From JAIBDK01 sp965261915 (GTDB taxonomy: Bacteria > Pseudomonadota > Gammaproteobacteria > Arenicellales > Poriferihabitantaceae), in assembly GCA_965261915.1 (NCBI GenBank), contig CBDHDW010000013.1, positions 1,426,001 to 1,490,000 on the forward strand: DNA of 64,000 bases. The letters are read 5' to 3'. Both the position numbers and the translations under genes were made by a program. Under the pieces are notes generated by a model. The model was not told where the DNA came from. It did no database searches and worked only from the letters and a program-made list of their open reading frames with translations. The number at the start of each line of letters is the position of its first letter. The stretch's first letter is position 1. Below are positions 1 to 8,659 of this stretch, in pieces.

Positions 1-102
1 GGAGAAGTATAACTGCCGTATAGTTTCATTTGATTTTCCGGATTAGATGGTAGGTAATTTCGAGTAAGTTATTCTATCAGAATACGATAAAACCGAGAAT
101 AT

Positions 103-541
103 TTAACCCAGTGCCTGTTCGTGAAGATCGACCCCTTCCGGGTAGCACATGTCGGGCCGCGCCGAGCGGGTCCAGATATGGGCATCTATGCTAAACCAGT
201 GCGCATCATCGAATGCACCTGCTGCAATAGCGCGAAGTCCGGGCCGCATTTCCAGCGTCCAGCTATAGGCGGTTCCGCAGGATTTACAGAACGCATTTTC
301 TATCCAGCGACTGCTCGTGTCTGAGTAAAATTTGTGTGTCCCCGCATTATCCTGATCGGTCGTGATTTCGATATCATCTTCGGCAAAGTAAAGGCCGATA
401 CCGTATGCCGAACCGGTTCTCTGTTTTCAGGTAGCGCAATGACAAGCGATAGTTCTTGCCGGACTCGTGGTGGTTTTAAACCGAATTGCCCCGCATTGAC
501 ACCCGCCTTCTTTAAAATTGCTGTCGTTCTGTTTGTCGTTC
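103..541 (-). pseudogene. GFA-family (glutathione-dependent formaldehyde-activating-like) gene, split by IS66 and nonsense-mutated
   Basis: Reading the minus strand gives a GFA/CENP-V fold protein. A GGCQCGAIRF motif comes first, then CHC, then FCKSCGTAYSW, which supply the zinc cysteines of the family, and the frame ends at a stop at 103-105. The codon after CHCAT, normally the Cys of CHCxxCQKRTG, is TGA, with the family pattern resuming directly after it (QRTGSAYG). The start codon lies on the other side of the IS66 element, at 2072-2074. Joining the two sides through one copy of the 8-bp target duplication gives M-N-D-K-Q-N-D-S-N-F in frame, about 140 codons, a normal length for the family. 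The gene therefore has two independent lesions. Its cellular substrate is unknown; many family members are not formaldehyde enzymes. Confidence 0.85.
534..541. repeat. Target-site duplication, left copy (IS66 element)
   Basis: TGTCGTTC directly abuts the left inverted repeat and is repeated exactly at 2066-2073. Eight base pairs is the duplication length known for the IS66 family. Confidence 0.95.
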
Positions 542-2065
542 GTAACTGCCCAGGTTGTTTTTAAGCGTATTTCAGTGTTGCGATAATCTGATCGGCAGGC
601 ATCATCAGTGTTTCGATGATGTTCCATCCTTGTTTTCTCGCCGTTGTGATGACGCTGCGCAGGGTGGCAAAATCCTCTGCCCCTTGTTCAGACCTGAACC
701 CTCCCGATATTTTCTGGCGTAACTTCATCATCCGCAGGTCGCGTTCAGCTTCGTTGTTTGTGAATGGCACGTCGGGATCTGTCAGAAAGCGCAGGGTGCC
801 TTCCTTGTGATCGCGCAATCGTAAAGCCAGATTATGTCCTGTCCGTCGCTTCTTGCGCCCCCGTCTTCCGGGTTTTGGCGGCACGAGTGGAGGCAATTCC
901 TCATGGAAACCCAATGCAGCGGTGATGATCCTGTCGTATCGCCGATTAATAAGCGCAACAAGCGGTGTTGAAACCGCCACGCCCTTATCCCGCGCGGCCT
1001 GTGTGACATGGTGCGCACGCCGCAGTAGCCTTTGCATCTGACCAGCCCAATCTTCCTGTTCGATTTCGACCAACGCTTGCAGTTCCCGTAAATGGTGTGC
1101 ATTGCACAACGCATGGGTAACACCATCCAGCGTGAAGTAGGGCTGCCAATGATCATGCACGATACAGCCCGTGAGATTGGATAACAGATTACCGCGTTTG
1201 CTGCTGACCCGGTAGAAAGCCAGAAGCGGTGTACAGGCAACGTGAAGCCATTGCAGGCACCCCGTAATCCGGAAACCCGTCTCGTCAAGATGTTTGACGT
1301 GGACCTGTTGGGCGATCACATCCTGCAGGTGAGAAGCAACCCCCTTGAGCCGCTCTGATGCTTTGCGGTTCATGGCGGCCACAGTGGCAGGAACCAAAGG
1401 GGCATTGAACAAATCGGCCATTATTTGCGCCAGTCTGTCTTCCGGCAGGAAATGGGCGCATTGGAGATATGTTGCCACTCCGGCAATGCGTGGCCCGTAC
1501 TGCACGGGTGCCTTCACCTCCAGAGGAAACGCAGCCTTGGTTGTTTCTCCACAGTGGCCACAAAGGCAGACATGTGCCCTGTGTTCCGTTGTCACCAGAG
1601 GCTGTGGCTCGGGCAGGTCAAACACCTGTCGTGCGGCGTAATCCTCTGCCATTGATGGCGACAGCGGTGTGCCACATTGCCCGCAGACAGAAGGAAAGTG
1701 ATCTTCAACATGATCGGGGTCTGCCGTTTGGCACAGAGTGCTTCCCTTGTGGCTTTTCTGCCCGCCTGACTTTTTACCGGATTTTCTCCGCAGACTTTTG
1801 GTTCTGGGTTCAGCCTTGGGCTTCTTTAGGCCGTCGCTTGAAGGCGGCTTGCTACTGTTGCTGCTGTTCAAGCTGAGGCGACGCTCAAGGTCTTCAATGC
1901 GAGCCACAAGCAGGGCTATCGTTTGTGCATTCTTCTGCTTCAGCTCTTCATAAGCCTCAACGGAAACATAACCTTTGGGGGCGTCTGGAAAATTCATAAT
2001 CTTAATGAATCACATCGGGATTCCTCAGGCAAAAGAATTATTCATTAGGGTACCTGGGCAGTTAC
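542..2065 (-). mobile_element. IS66-family insertion sequence, complete, 1524 bp
   Basis: The ends are perfect 14-bp inverted repeats, GTAACTGCCCAGGT at 542-555 and its complement at 2052-2065, starting with the GTAA typical of IS66. An exact 8-bp duplication (TGTCGTTC) flanks it. Only the large transposase gene is present; the small accessory genes tnpA and tnpB of classical IS66 elements are missing, so this belongs with the short single-gene (ISBst12-like) members. It has landed one codon inside a GFA-family gene and next to the divergent BKACE gene. The intact ends, intact transposase and clean duplication suggest a fairly recent insertion. Confidence 0.95.
561..1997 (-). CDS. IS66-family transposase
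   Basis: A 478-residue DDE transposase that cuts and joins the ends of its own element. The N-terminus has a leucine-rich helical segment (residues ~15-45), then a basic, serine-rich stretch (SSKPPSSDG), then a zinc-finger-like CGQCGTPL near residue 105. The catalytic core follows: the first Asp in HLDETGF, the second region with DGVTHALCNAHHLREL, and the Glu in FTNNEAERDLRMMK, the IS66 signature. The C-terminal short domain (GAEDFATLRSVITTARKQG) is also present. Length is normal for single-gene IS66 elements. The frame is intact, so it may be active. It starts 68 bp inside the right end of the element. Confidence 0.95.
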   Translation of the reverse strand: MNFPDAPKGYVSVEAYEELKQKNAQTIALLVARIEDLERRLSLNSSNSSKPPSSDGLKKPKAEPRTKSLRRKSGKKSGGQKSHKGSTLCQTADPDHVEDHFPSVCGQCGTPLSPSMAEDYAARQVFDLPEPQPLVTTEHRAHVCLCGHCGETTKAAFPLEVKAPVQYGPRIAGVATYLQCAHFLPEDRLAQIMADLFNAPLVPATVAAMNRKASERLKGVASHLQDVIAQQVHVKHLDETGFRITGCLQWLHVACTPLLAFYRVSSKRGNLLSNLTGCIVHDHWQPYFTLDGVTHALCNAHHLRELQALVEIEQEDWAGQMQRLLRRAHHVTQAARDKGVAVSTPLVALINRRYDRIITAALGFHEELPPLVPPKPGRRGRKKRRTGHNLALRLRDHKEGTLRFLTDPDVPFTNNEAERDLRMMKLRQKISGGFRSEQGAEDFATLRSVITTARKQGWNIIETLMMPADQIIATLKYA

Positions 2066-2073
2066 TGTCGTTC
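2066..2073. repeat. Target-site duplication, right copy (IS66 element)
   Basis: TGTCGTTC, identical to 534-541. It overlaps the severed start of the GFA gene, whose ATG on the minus strand is at 2074-2072. Confidence 0.95.
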
Positions 2074-2147
2074 ATTGTATTGGCTCTATGCTAAAGGGTA
2101 GACTTAAATCACCTTATCACAACTTTTAAACAGGATATGTCAATTTC

Positions 2148-3026
2148 ATGAGTAACAACGTTATTTTGACCTGCGCAGTCACCGGCGGACACAACAATCA
2201 GGCCAAACATCCGAACTATCCAATAACCCCTGAACAAATTGCCAACGATTGTATCGAAGCCGGGAAGGCGGGTGCCGCGATTGCGCATATTCATGTTCGG
2301 CACCCGGAAAGCGGAATGCGTTCAGGTGATGCCAGCCTGTTTCGCGACGTATTTAACCGAATTAAGGATTGCGGAAGCGATATTCTCATCAATCTTACGT
2401 CAAGCGAAGGCGGACGATTTATTCCCGGCGATGTTGACGCGCATATTGGGGGGCCGGGAACGACGTTGTTACAACCGCTGGATCGATTACCGCACATTGA
2501 GGAATTGAAACCGGATATCTGTACTCTGGATGTGGGTACTTTTAATTTTGGAGATGCCATTTTTGTGAATACGCCGGCGCATTTGCGGATTATGGCGAAA
2601 CGTATGCAGGAATTGGGAGTGAAGCCAGAAATGGAGGTTTTTGAGCCTGGACATATCATGTTTGCGAAAAAGCTGATTGACGAAGGATTAATCGATTCGC
2701 CAGCAATGTTTCAATTGTGTCTGGGTATCCCGCATGCTTCTCCGGCAACACCTGAAATTCTCGCCGTGATGAAGAGCTTGCTGCCGGAAGGCTCGAACTG
2801 GAGTGCCTTTGGTATTTCGAGATTCGAGTTTGATATTGTTGCCCAGGCGGCAACCCAGGGCGGCAACTGTCGCGTTGGTCTCGAAGACAACCTCTATATA
2901 AACAAAGGTGAGTTCGCAACCAATGTACAGTTAGTGGAGCGGGCCGTTCGCGTCATTCGCGAGACCGGTCGTGAGCCCGCGACGGTAAGTGAAGCGGCTG
3001 AACGCCTCGGTGTTCGGCAGTCCTGA
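2148..3026 (+). CDS. BKACE family beta-keto acid cleavage enzyme (first copy)
   Basis: A 292-residue TIM-barrel enzyme of the BKACE (DUF849) family. These zinc enzymes use acetyl-CoA to cleave a beta-keto acid, giving acetoacetate and a new acyl-CoA. The zinc ligands are visible as HIH (His47, His49) and the Glu of RVGLEDN, a block that also holds the family's conserved Arg and Asp. The C-terminal EATNGQLV-like segment is replaced by EFATNVQLVERA, which is normal. Substrates in the family include 3-dehydrocarnitine, beta-keto-adipate-like acids and 5-amino-3-oxohexanoate, so the substrate cannot be read from sequence alone. A second BKACE lies at 30879-31763; the two share the fold motifs but differ through the middle. 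It is divergent from the disrupted GFA gene. Confidence 0.9.
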   Translation: MSNNVILTCAVTGGHNNQAKHPNYPITPEQIANDCIEAGKAGAAIAHIHVRHPESGMRSGDASLFRDVFNRIKDCGSDILINLTSSEGGRFIPGDVDAHIGGPGTTLLQPLDRLPHIEELKPDICTLDVGTFNFGDAIFVNTPAHLRIMAKRMQELGVKPEMEVFEPGHIMFAKKLIDEGLIDSPAMFQLCLGIPHASPATPEILAVMKSLLPEGSNWSAFGISRFEFDIVAQAATQGGNCRVGLEDNLYINKGEFATNVQLVERAVRVIRETGREPATVSEAAERLGVRQS

Positions 3027-3046
3027 AGACGGGTTAATTAGCGGCG

Positions 3047-3217
3047 TTATTTGCCTTTTAGCAGATTCACGATCACCGTGGCTAAATCTGAATCCGGGTA
3101 GCGCGCCTGGAATCGTGGATCCGGGTGGAGACCCGCTTCATGAGCTGCGTTGAGAAAAACTTCAGATTCCAGTATGTGCTGATCCGAATAACCGTGGGTT
3201 CCATATCGAAATTTCAG
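3047..3217 (-). pseudogene. Unassigned C-terminal gene fragment
   Basis: The minus strand holds an open stretch of 56 codons that ends at a proper stop and reads like real protein (HGYSDQHILESEVF, then HPDPRFQARYPDSDLATVI, ending LLKGK). It begins directly after an in-frame TGA and has no start codon, so it looks like the tail of a lost gene. I do not recognise the family. It fills most of the gap between the BKACE gene and the convergent oxidoreductase. Confidence 0.4.
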
Positions 3218-3301
3218 TCAAACCCGATTCAGATTGAGTGCGAATCCAGCCCCGCGCCAGTACCAACAAAGAGGTGAACTTGTGTAAGAATTTGGGCCTA
3301 T

Positions 3302-4888
3302 CTAGCGGTAGGCAGGAAAGGCTCGCCAACGCAATGACGGTGCGGCAGCCTGAATAGCCCGTTTTTGATGATGCAATCTGTCTTGCAAATTTGCCGGTAC
3401 CGATTCCAGTGAATCGAATGACGAATATATTTTTTGTTCTGAATCCGCGCTCTTTTCACCACCGATGAATTCACTGTGGGTTTGTATGCATACTTCGTTG
3501 ATGTTTCGGTAGAACTCGGCACGGAAGTCTTCGATTACCGATTTTGCCTGGATAAATAATTCTTCGTCATTACAGCTGAACGTCACTCGGTTATGCGGAT
3601 CGACTCCATAAGGATTCAGGTGACCATAGACCAGAACTGAGCCCTGAACATCGGGCAGGCTGCCAAGATAGTGCTCTACTGCACCGACAAAATCGGTGCT
3701 ACATTGCCAAAGTTTCGACATCGAAGTGTATACCGAATCCTTGTTTATCCGAATGTTGGCGTCAGTATGGCTTTTGTAAACGAATTCCCCCTTTGGCTCC
3801 ACAGTGCGAGCGGCGAATGAAACCGATTCGCGAAATTCTCGCATGTCCTCCGGATTGGAAAACATTTCGGCGAATTCGGCGTTTACATCACCAATTGCCA
3901 TGGAACCGTCTTTTCGGGTTTCAACCAGTTCCATCAAAAACTCATCGACTTCGAGTTCGCTAAAGCCTGAAATAAATACCAATCCATCAACCGCTGCCTG
4001 CTTACATTTGTCTACCAGTCTTAACGCCTGTTTTACCTGCGTTGGATTTGACCCGGAGTCAATTAACGGTTGCATTGATTGTGTTGTGAGATGTTCAATA
4101 CCGAGTAAGATACTGGTAGATCCCTGGGTCGTTTGAACCAGGTCAGTGCTGACATCGAGAAAGCAAAATCGGGATAATCCTGACAGCATTGTTGCAAGAC
4201 CGGTAGCCGAATTGGCTACCGGCAGTGCAAATGCAATTTCATTCGGTGGCAATCGGTTGTATTGGCATTTCACTGCACTAACCAGCCCACTCCATCCGTA
4301 TGTACCGGAAAAGCCCTTTAATTTTTCACCGCTGACAGTCTGCAGTTGAACGCCATTGTGTAATGAAACCTCGATAACACTGTCACTAAAATATCGCCGT
4401 TGCGGGCCCATTCCGCCGGTCATAAATGTAGAACCGACCTGAGCATATGAATAACTGGTCAGGTCGGCGCCCAAAACCCGAAAGTCGCTGCCAAGTTCGT
4501 CGGCCAGCGCCTGATTTAATTGACCCAGAGTGATGCCTGCTCCGGCGCTAACTTGCCGCCGATCTTTGTCAATGACAATCTCATCTACACGCAGGTTTCG
4601 CAGATCAGCCGATGACTTGTGGGTTACCCGAGGTTGAGCAGGGCAGAGAAACTGCAATCCAACAACAGGGGAGGAATCAGCACGATCGAATTGAAAGACG
4701 CCCCCGCCAGCGGATGTTCCGGATAGTGGGAGCAATCGGGTATTCTCGCCGTGTAAGGCGAATATTTGCTGCAACGTCGTTTCCAGTTCATTATGCCGAA
4801 TTCGGTAAACCGCATCCGTATGAATCGGGTTGTTTTCACCATCACGAAATGTTTCGTTGACGGGTTTCAGGGAAGCAGAAGTAACCAT
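3302..4888 (-). CDS. FAD-linked oxidoreductase (PCMH-type FAD-binding domain)
   Basis: A 528-residue flavoprotein. The first half is a PCMH/VAO-type FAD-binding domain: a beta-rich region (LRVDEIVIDKDRRQVSAGAGITLGQLN), then GADLTSYSYAQVGSTFMTGGMGPQRRYFSD, which corresponds to the FAD pyrophosphate-binding segment. The second half resembles the cap domain of D-lactate or 2-hydroxyglutarate dehydrogenase relatives, with a GHLNPYGVDPHNR segment near residue 430. No signal peptide is visible, so it is probably cytoplasmic. The substrate is not identifiable. It is convergent with the upstream BKACE gene and lies beyond nadE on the same strand, separated from it by gene remnants. Confidence 0.75.
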   Translation of the reverse strand: MVTSASLKPVNETFRDGENNPIHTDAVYRIRHNELETTLQQIFALHGENTRLLPLSGTSAGGGVFQFDRADSSPVVGLQFLCPAQPRVTHKSSADLRNLRVDEIVIDKDRRQVSAGAGITLGQLNQALADELGSDFRVLGADLTSYSYAQVGSTFMTGGMGPQRRYFSDSVIEVSLHNGVQLQTVSGEKLKGFSGTYGWSGLVSAVKCQYNRLPPNEIAFALPVANSATGLATMLSGLSRFCFLDVSTDLVQTTQGSTSILLGIEHLTTQSMQPLIDSGSNPTQVKQALRLVDKCKQAAVDGLVFISGFSELEVDEFLMELVETRKDGSMAIGDVNAEFAEMFSNPEDMREFRESVSFAARTVEPKGEFVYKSHTDANIRINKDSVYTSMSKLWQCSTDFVGAVEHYLGSLPDVQGSVLVYGHLNPYGVDPHNRVTFSCNDEELFIQAKSVIEDFRAEFYRNINEVCIQTHSEFIGGEKSADSEQKIYSSFDSLESVPANLQDRLHHQKRAIQAAAPSLRWRAFPAYR

Positions 4889-4903
4889 TTTTACTGAACC
4901 GGC

Positions 4904-5197
4904 TTAGCCCGGAGTAGCGCTCGTCAGGGTCAGAAATTCGGCGCTATCATTTAGTTTGTGCGCCAAAAGTCTGAGCGAGTTGTGAAATTCATCGCGGTTT
5001 ACCGAACATTGCTGCAAATGCCGATGACCAAGCCCCGGATCAAATGCTGTTCTGCCATGGAGCGCTCGATAATTGTCGAATACGTCTAAATCACTCATTA
5101 CTGCATCTCGAGAATGTCGTTTTATCTCCTCACGTTGGCTACAACGCACCAGAATCCGTTGTCCGGTTGCCTGATATTGCGGTAACCAGAGTTGCAC
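4904..5197 (-). pseudogene. Remnant of a gamma-butyrobetaine/trimethyllysine dioxygenase-like gene (C-terminus)
   Basis: The last ~65 residues match the end of 2-oxoglutarate-dependent dioxygenases of the gamma-butyrobetaine hydroxylase type: FDNYRALHGRTAF carries the distal His-Gly-Arg block, followed by RHLQQC and a terminal helix with SLRLLAHKL. The rest of the enzyme (cupin core, HxD iron motif, N-terminal zinc domain) is absent. The frame upstream of about residue 30 does not look like the family, so the remnant is effectively 4904 to ~5110. Intact members hydroxylate gamma-butyrobetaine to L-carnitine or trimethyllysine. This is notable because carnitine-type catabolic genes lie elsewhere in the window. 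Confidence 0.65.
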
Positions 5198-5258
5198 CTT
5201 GTTCGATTCGTTGTTGAATTAGTCCCTGAATTTTATCGAACTGAAGATGATTTTGCAT
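5139..5258 (-). pseudogene. Short remnant resembling aldehyde dehydrogenase
   Basis: A 39-codon frame on the minus strand begins at an ATG and contains FDKIQGLIQQRIEQGATLVT. This closely resembles the segment of aldehyde dehydrogenases between the catalytic cysteine and the NAD-binding Glu (typically QFDKVQGLIQxGIDEGATLV). It then runs into unrelated sequence and a stop, overlapping the dioxygenase remnant in another frame. The assignment rests on about 20 residues only. Together the two scraps may be what is left of a dehydrogenase-dioxygenase pair, but that is inference. Confidence 0.4.
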
Positions 5259-5293
5259 GGGTTTAGCGTGGTGAATGGCGGTTATCGTTGCGG

Positions 5294-6088
5294 TTATTGT
5301 TTAAGGTCAACCGGAATTTCACAAACAGGAATGGGATCCATCTTGTGTCGATTGGCTTTGTGGAGTCGGGTGTAAATATCGAAAACGACTTTCTCGCGAC
5401 CTTGAAGGTTGGACACTTCAGCATCCGTTGTTTCGGACAGCGCCATCGCCCACTCCAATTCTGCATAGCTGGCACCAAGCTGATCTTCGTCACTTCGATC
5501 GTCTCGCCACAGACCATCGGTTGGCTTTGCAGCCATAATGGAGTCAATAACCCCAAGCGACTGTCCCAGGTCGTATACCTCGGTTTTATTCAAGTCGGCA
5601 ATCGGACTCAAGTCTACTCCGCCATCACCGTATTTCGTAAAAAACCCGACGCCAAAATCTTCGACCTTGTTGCCTGTTCCCGCCACCAGATAGTTATTCA
5701 GCCCGGCGAAGTAGTATAAAGTGGTCATTCTCAGCCTTGCTCGGGAATTCGCCAAAGCAAGCAATCGATCTTCTTCATTGTCAACGGCGGGCATCTGATT
5801 GACGAGGCTGTCGAAAACCGGGGTTAAATCTGTGCAATGTGAACGCAGATTAGGGTGTTGTGCCTGTAGCTGTTCAATGTGTTCACGCGCTCTGGTAACC
5901 TGACTCTGCGCCTGATGGATGGGCATTTCGAGGCATATTACGGGTTTTCCGGTATAACTGACCAGAGCAGATGTTACTGCTGAGTCGATGCCGCCGGAAA
6001 CGCCGACTACGAATCCCCCGGTATTTGCACGCTCGCAATAGTCATTTAACCACTGAACGATATGTTTTATTACGGTTTCCGTTTGCAT
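5294..6088 (-). CDS. nadE: NAD(+) synthase, ammonia-dependent
   Basis: A 264-residue N-type ATP pyrophosphatase that amidates deamido-NAD to NAD. The ATP loop SGGIDSAVTSAL is at residues ~30-41. The synthase block GTGNKVEDFGVGFFTKYGDGGVDLSPIADLNKTEV follows near residue 140, and the C-terminal DGLWRDDRSDEDQLGASY segment contacts the nucleotide in the family. There is no glutaminase (nitrilase) domain, so it must use free ammonia or a partner. It is divergent from the amidinotransferase gene, with ~126 bp between starts. It could be the only NAD synthase of the cell or a specialised copy; the sequence fits true NadE. Confidence 0.85.
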   Translation of the reverse strand: MQTETVIKHIVQWLNDYCERANTGGFVVGVSGGIDSAVTSALVSYTGKPVICLEMPIHQAQSQVTRAREHIEQLQAQHPNLRSHCTDLTPVFDSLVNQMPAVDNEEDRLLALANSRARLRMTTLYYFAGLNNYLVAGTGNKVEDFGVGFFTKYGDGGVDLSPIADLNKTEVYDLGQSLGVIDSIMAAKPTDGLWRDDRSDEDQLGASYAELEWAMALSETTDAEVSNLQGREKVVFDIYTRLHKANRHKMDPIPVCEIPVDLKQ

Positions 6089-6214
6089 CTCTTGCTATTT
6101 CAATTGTGAATGGCTTGTTGAAGTATATATTGGGATGAAACTTCAAATTTCATGCCAACTCCATTATATTAGTGCGCTTTTTTGCAAACTCGACAAAATC
6201 AGCGGTAATTCATT

Positions 6215-7339
6215 ATGGCTAAAACAATCGTCAGTTCCTGGAACGATTTTGATCCTTTAAAGCACGTTATCGTCGGCCGCGCCGATCATACCTGCATTCC
6301 CCCCAGCGAACCTGCGACGCAAGCAAAAATTCCGCAAGATAGTGATATGCGCGGTATGTGGGGACCAAGATCGCTGGATACCGTTGAAAAGGCGAATTTT
6401 CAACTGGACAATTTAGCGAAACTGCTTGAAAGCCGCGGCATCCGTGTGGATCGACCTTCACCGCTGCAATGGAATCAGGCGGTTAACACTCCCGATTTTT
6501 CCACAGCATCGCAGTTTGGCTGTATGCCGCCGCGTGATGTTTTGTTAACGGTTGGAAATGAAATCTTAAGTGCCGCGATGTCTTTTCGCTGCCGTTATTT
6601 CGAGTATCTCGCTTACCATGATTTAATGCAGCAGTATTTTGATGAAGATGCCAATTTTCGCTGGGAGCAGGCGCCACGCCCGCGTTTAAGCGATCAATCC
6701 TATCAACAGGGTTATTTTGACGAAATCACCATCGATGAGCGTTTGAAGCGTACCGCCGCGCTCGATTTCGTTACCAATGAACACGAGCCGTTATTCGATG
6801 CCGCTGATATTTGCCGAATGGGTAAAGACCTGTTCTGTCAACACGGTCTGACAACGAACCGTAGAGCGATGCAATGGTTAGCTCGCCACTTTCCCGATCA
6901 TCGTGTTCACGCAGTCAACTTTCCAGGAGACCCGTACCCCATTCACATTGACGCTACGTTCGTTCCATTGCGTCCCGGTTTGATCATCAATAATCCGAAT
7001 CGACGTCTTCCTGAAACGCAGCGAAAGATTTTTGAAGCGAATGACTGGGAGATTGTCGATGCCGCCCAGCCTTCACACGAAGCACCGCCTCCGCTATGTT
7101 ATTCGAGTGTTTGGTTGTCGATGAACTGCCTGGTAATTGACCACAAGACGGTAGTGGTTGAAGCTAGTGAGGTGAATCAGGCAGAGCAGATGGATAAACT
7201 GGGAATGGCGGTTTTGGCCGTTGAGTTTCGTGATGCTTACGCCTTTGGCGGCGGTTTGCATTGTGCTACAGCGGATGTTTATCGTCAGGGCGACTGCGAA
7301 GATTACTTCCCGAACCTGGTTTCCGGTACACAGGTTTAG
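6215..7339 (+). CDS. Glycine amidinotransferase (AGAT) family protein
   Basis: A 374-residue pentein-fold enzyme related to L-arginine:glycine amidinotransferase, which moves an amidino group from arginine to an amine acceptor. The catalytic residues are recognisable: His244 in HIDATFVPLRPGL and the nucleophile Cys350 in GGGLHCATADV. The N-terminal SSWNDFDPLKHVIVGRAD and the WGPRSLDTVEKAN segments are family landmarks. Acceptors in bacterial relatives include glycine, lysine, hydroxylysine and polyketide amines, so the product (for example guanidinoacetate) is not certain. Length is as expected. The YbdK-like ligase follows 106 bp downstream on the same strand, suggesting joint use. Confidence 0.85.
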   Translation: MAKTIVSSWNDFDPLKHVIVGRADHTCIPPSEPATQAKIPQDSDMRGMWGPRSLDTVEKANFQLDNLAKLLESRGIRVDRPSPLQWNQAVNTPDFSTASQFGCMPPRDVLLTVGNEILSAAMSFRCRYFEYLAYHDLMQQYFDEDANFRWEQAPRPRLSDQSYQQGYFDEITIDERLKRTAALDFVTNEHEPLFDAADICRMGKDLFCQHGLTTNRRAMQWLARHFPDHRVHAVNFPGDPYPIHIDATFVPLRPGLIINNPNRRLPETQRKIFEANDWEIVDAAQPSHEAPPPLCYSSVWLSMNCLVIDHKTVVVEASEVNQAEQMDKLGMAVLAVEFRDAYAFGGGLHCATADVYRQGDCEDYFPNLVSGTQV

Positions 7340-7445
7340 TTAAAGCCGACAGGTCAAACCGGAATATATTCTGATGTAACCGGACTTTCAGTAATTCAGC
7401 GCCAATTTGTGTAAACTAACCGAAACACCGGCAAATAAAATAAAC

Positions 7446-8576
7446 ATGACAGGCACACCAAGTTTTACCCTGGGCATAGAAGAAGAATATATGCTGGTTA
7501 ACCCCGATACCGGGGATTTGGTTCGCAAGGTTCCGCGGTCCTTGATGCCAGCAATGCGGCGCAAGCTGGGTAAGCGGGTATCGCCTGAGTTTTTGCAGTC
7601 GCAAGTTGAGGTGGGCACGCCTGTTTGCCAAACCATTCAACAGGCGCGAGACGAACTTGGTGATTTGCGAATGCAGGTTTCCGAGGTGGCGCAAAGTCAT
7701 GACATGGCGATAATCGCAGCCTCAACACACCCTTTCGCTCAACCCCAGGATCAAGAAATTACCCACAAAGCACGTTATGCAGCGCTGGCAAACGATTTGC
7801 AGGCAGTAATCAGACGGTTGCTGATTAGCGGCCTGCATGTGCATTGCGGAATTGATGATGATGATCTGCGTATCGATTTGATGAATCAGGCAAGCTACAT
7901 TTTCCCACATTTACTGGCATTAAGCACTTCATCACCTTTCTGGAAAGGCGAGGATACCGGGCTAAAATCTTATCGTATGTCGATCTGGAACGAAATGCCG
8001 CGCACAGGATTGCCCCACCGGTTCGATAGCTTCTCCGAATATATGCGCCATGTGAATGTCTTGGTGAACGCCGGTGTTATTGAAGATGCTTCGAAAGTCT
8101 GGTGGGATTTGCGCCCCAGTATTCGTTACCCGACGCTGGAAATGCGTATATCAGATTTGTGTACGACTCTAGACGATACCATCTGCATCGCCGCGATGTA
8201 TCAATGTTGGCTGAAGATGTTATATCGATTACGCAAGGACAATAAAAAATGGCGTCTCTATTCGAATATGCTGATCAATGAAAATCGTTGGCGGGCACAT
8301 CGATACGGTATCGATCAGGGTTTGATAGATTTTGGCCTCGGCGAAGTGGTCGATTATTCAATTCTTCTGGATGAGATTTTCGGTCATATCAAACAGGACG
8401 CTTCTGAAGCAGGTTGCCTTAAAGAAATTCGGCATGCAAAGAAAATTCTTAAACGCGGCACTAGTGCGCATCGTCAGCTACAGATTTATTATAAGTCGCT
8501 AGACGCCGGCGATGACCACAGTCATGCGATAAAAGAGGTTGTTGACTGGCTGCGGAAGGAAACGCTGCGTTTTTAA
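7446..8576 (+). CDS. Carboxylate-amine ligase, GCS2/YbdK family
   Basis: A 376-residue ATP-dependent ligase of the glutamate-cysteine ligase type 2 family. The N-terminal FTLGIEEEYMLVNP is the family's metal- and glutamate-binding strand; LHVHCGIDDDD and the WWDLRPSIRYPTLEMRISD block supply further active-site residues. I chose ATG 7446 because the family motif starts only a few residues later; a longer frame from 7407 adds residues with no match. YbdK-type members have weak gamma-glutamyl-cysteine activity, and the true substrates of many are unknown. Its position behind an amidinotransferase gene suggests it could join a carboxylate to the amidinated or another amine, which is inference. 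It is convergent with glpK. Confidence 0.8.
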   Translation: MTGTPSFTLGIEEEYMLVNPDTGDLVRKVPRSLMPAMRRKLGKRVSPEFLQSQVEVGTPVCQTIQQARDELGDLRMQVSEVAQSHDMAIIAASTHPFAQPQDQEITHKARYAALANDLQAVIRRLLISGLHVHCGIDDDDLRIDLMNQASYIFPHLLALSTSSPFWKGEDTGLKSYRMSIWNEMPRTGLPHRFDSFSEYMRHVNVLVNAGVIEDASKVWWDLRPSIRYPTLEMRISDLCTTLDDTICIAAMYQCWLKMLYRLRKDNKKWRLYSNMLINENRWRAHRYGIDQGLIDFGLGEVVDYSILLDEIFGHIKQDASEAGCLKEIRHAKKILKRGTSAHRQLQIYYKSLDAGDDHSHAIKEVVDWLRKETLRF

Positions 8577-8659
8577 ACGGTGAGTTTCGACGCGATTGAT
8601 GGGGTGTGAACAAAAACTCTGGGTATCTGGTTGGCAATTTCAATATGTGGTTTTGAAGC

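Noticed and set aside
782..1288. 168-codon second frame in the IS66 element
   Set aside because: It overlaps the transposase on the same strand in another frame; IS66 accessory genes lie upstream of the transposase, not inside it.
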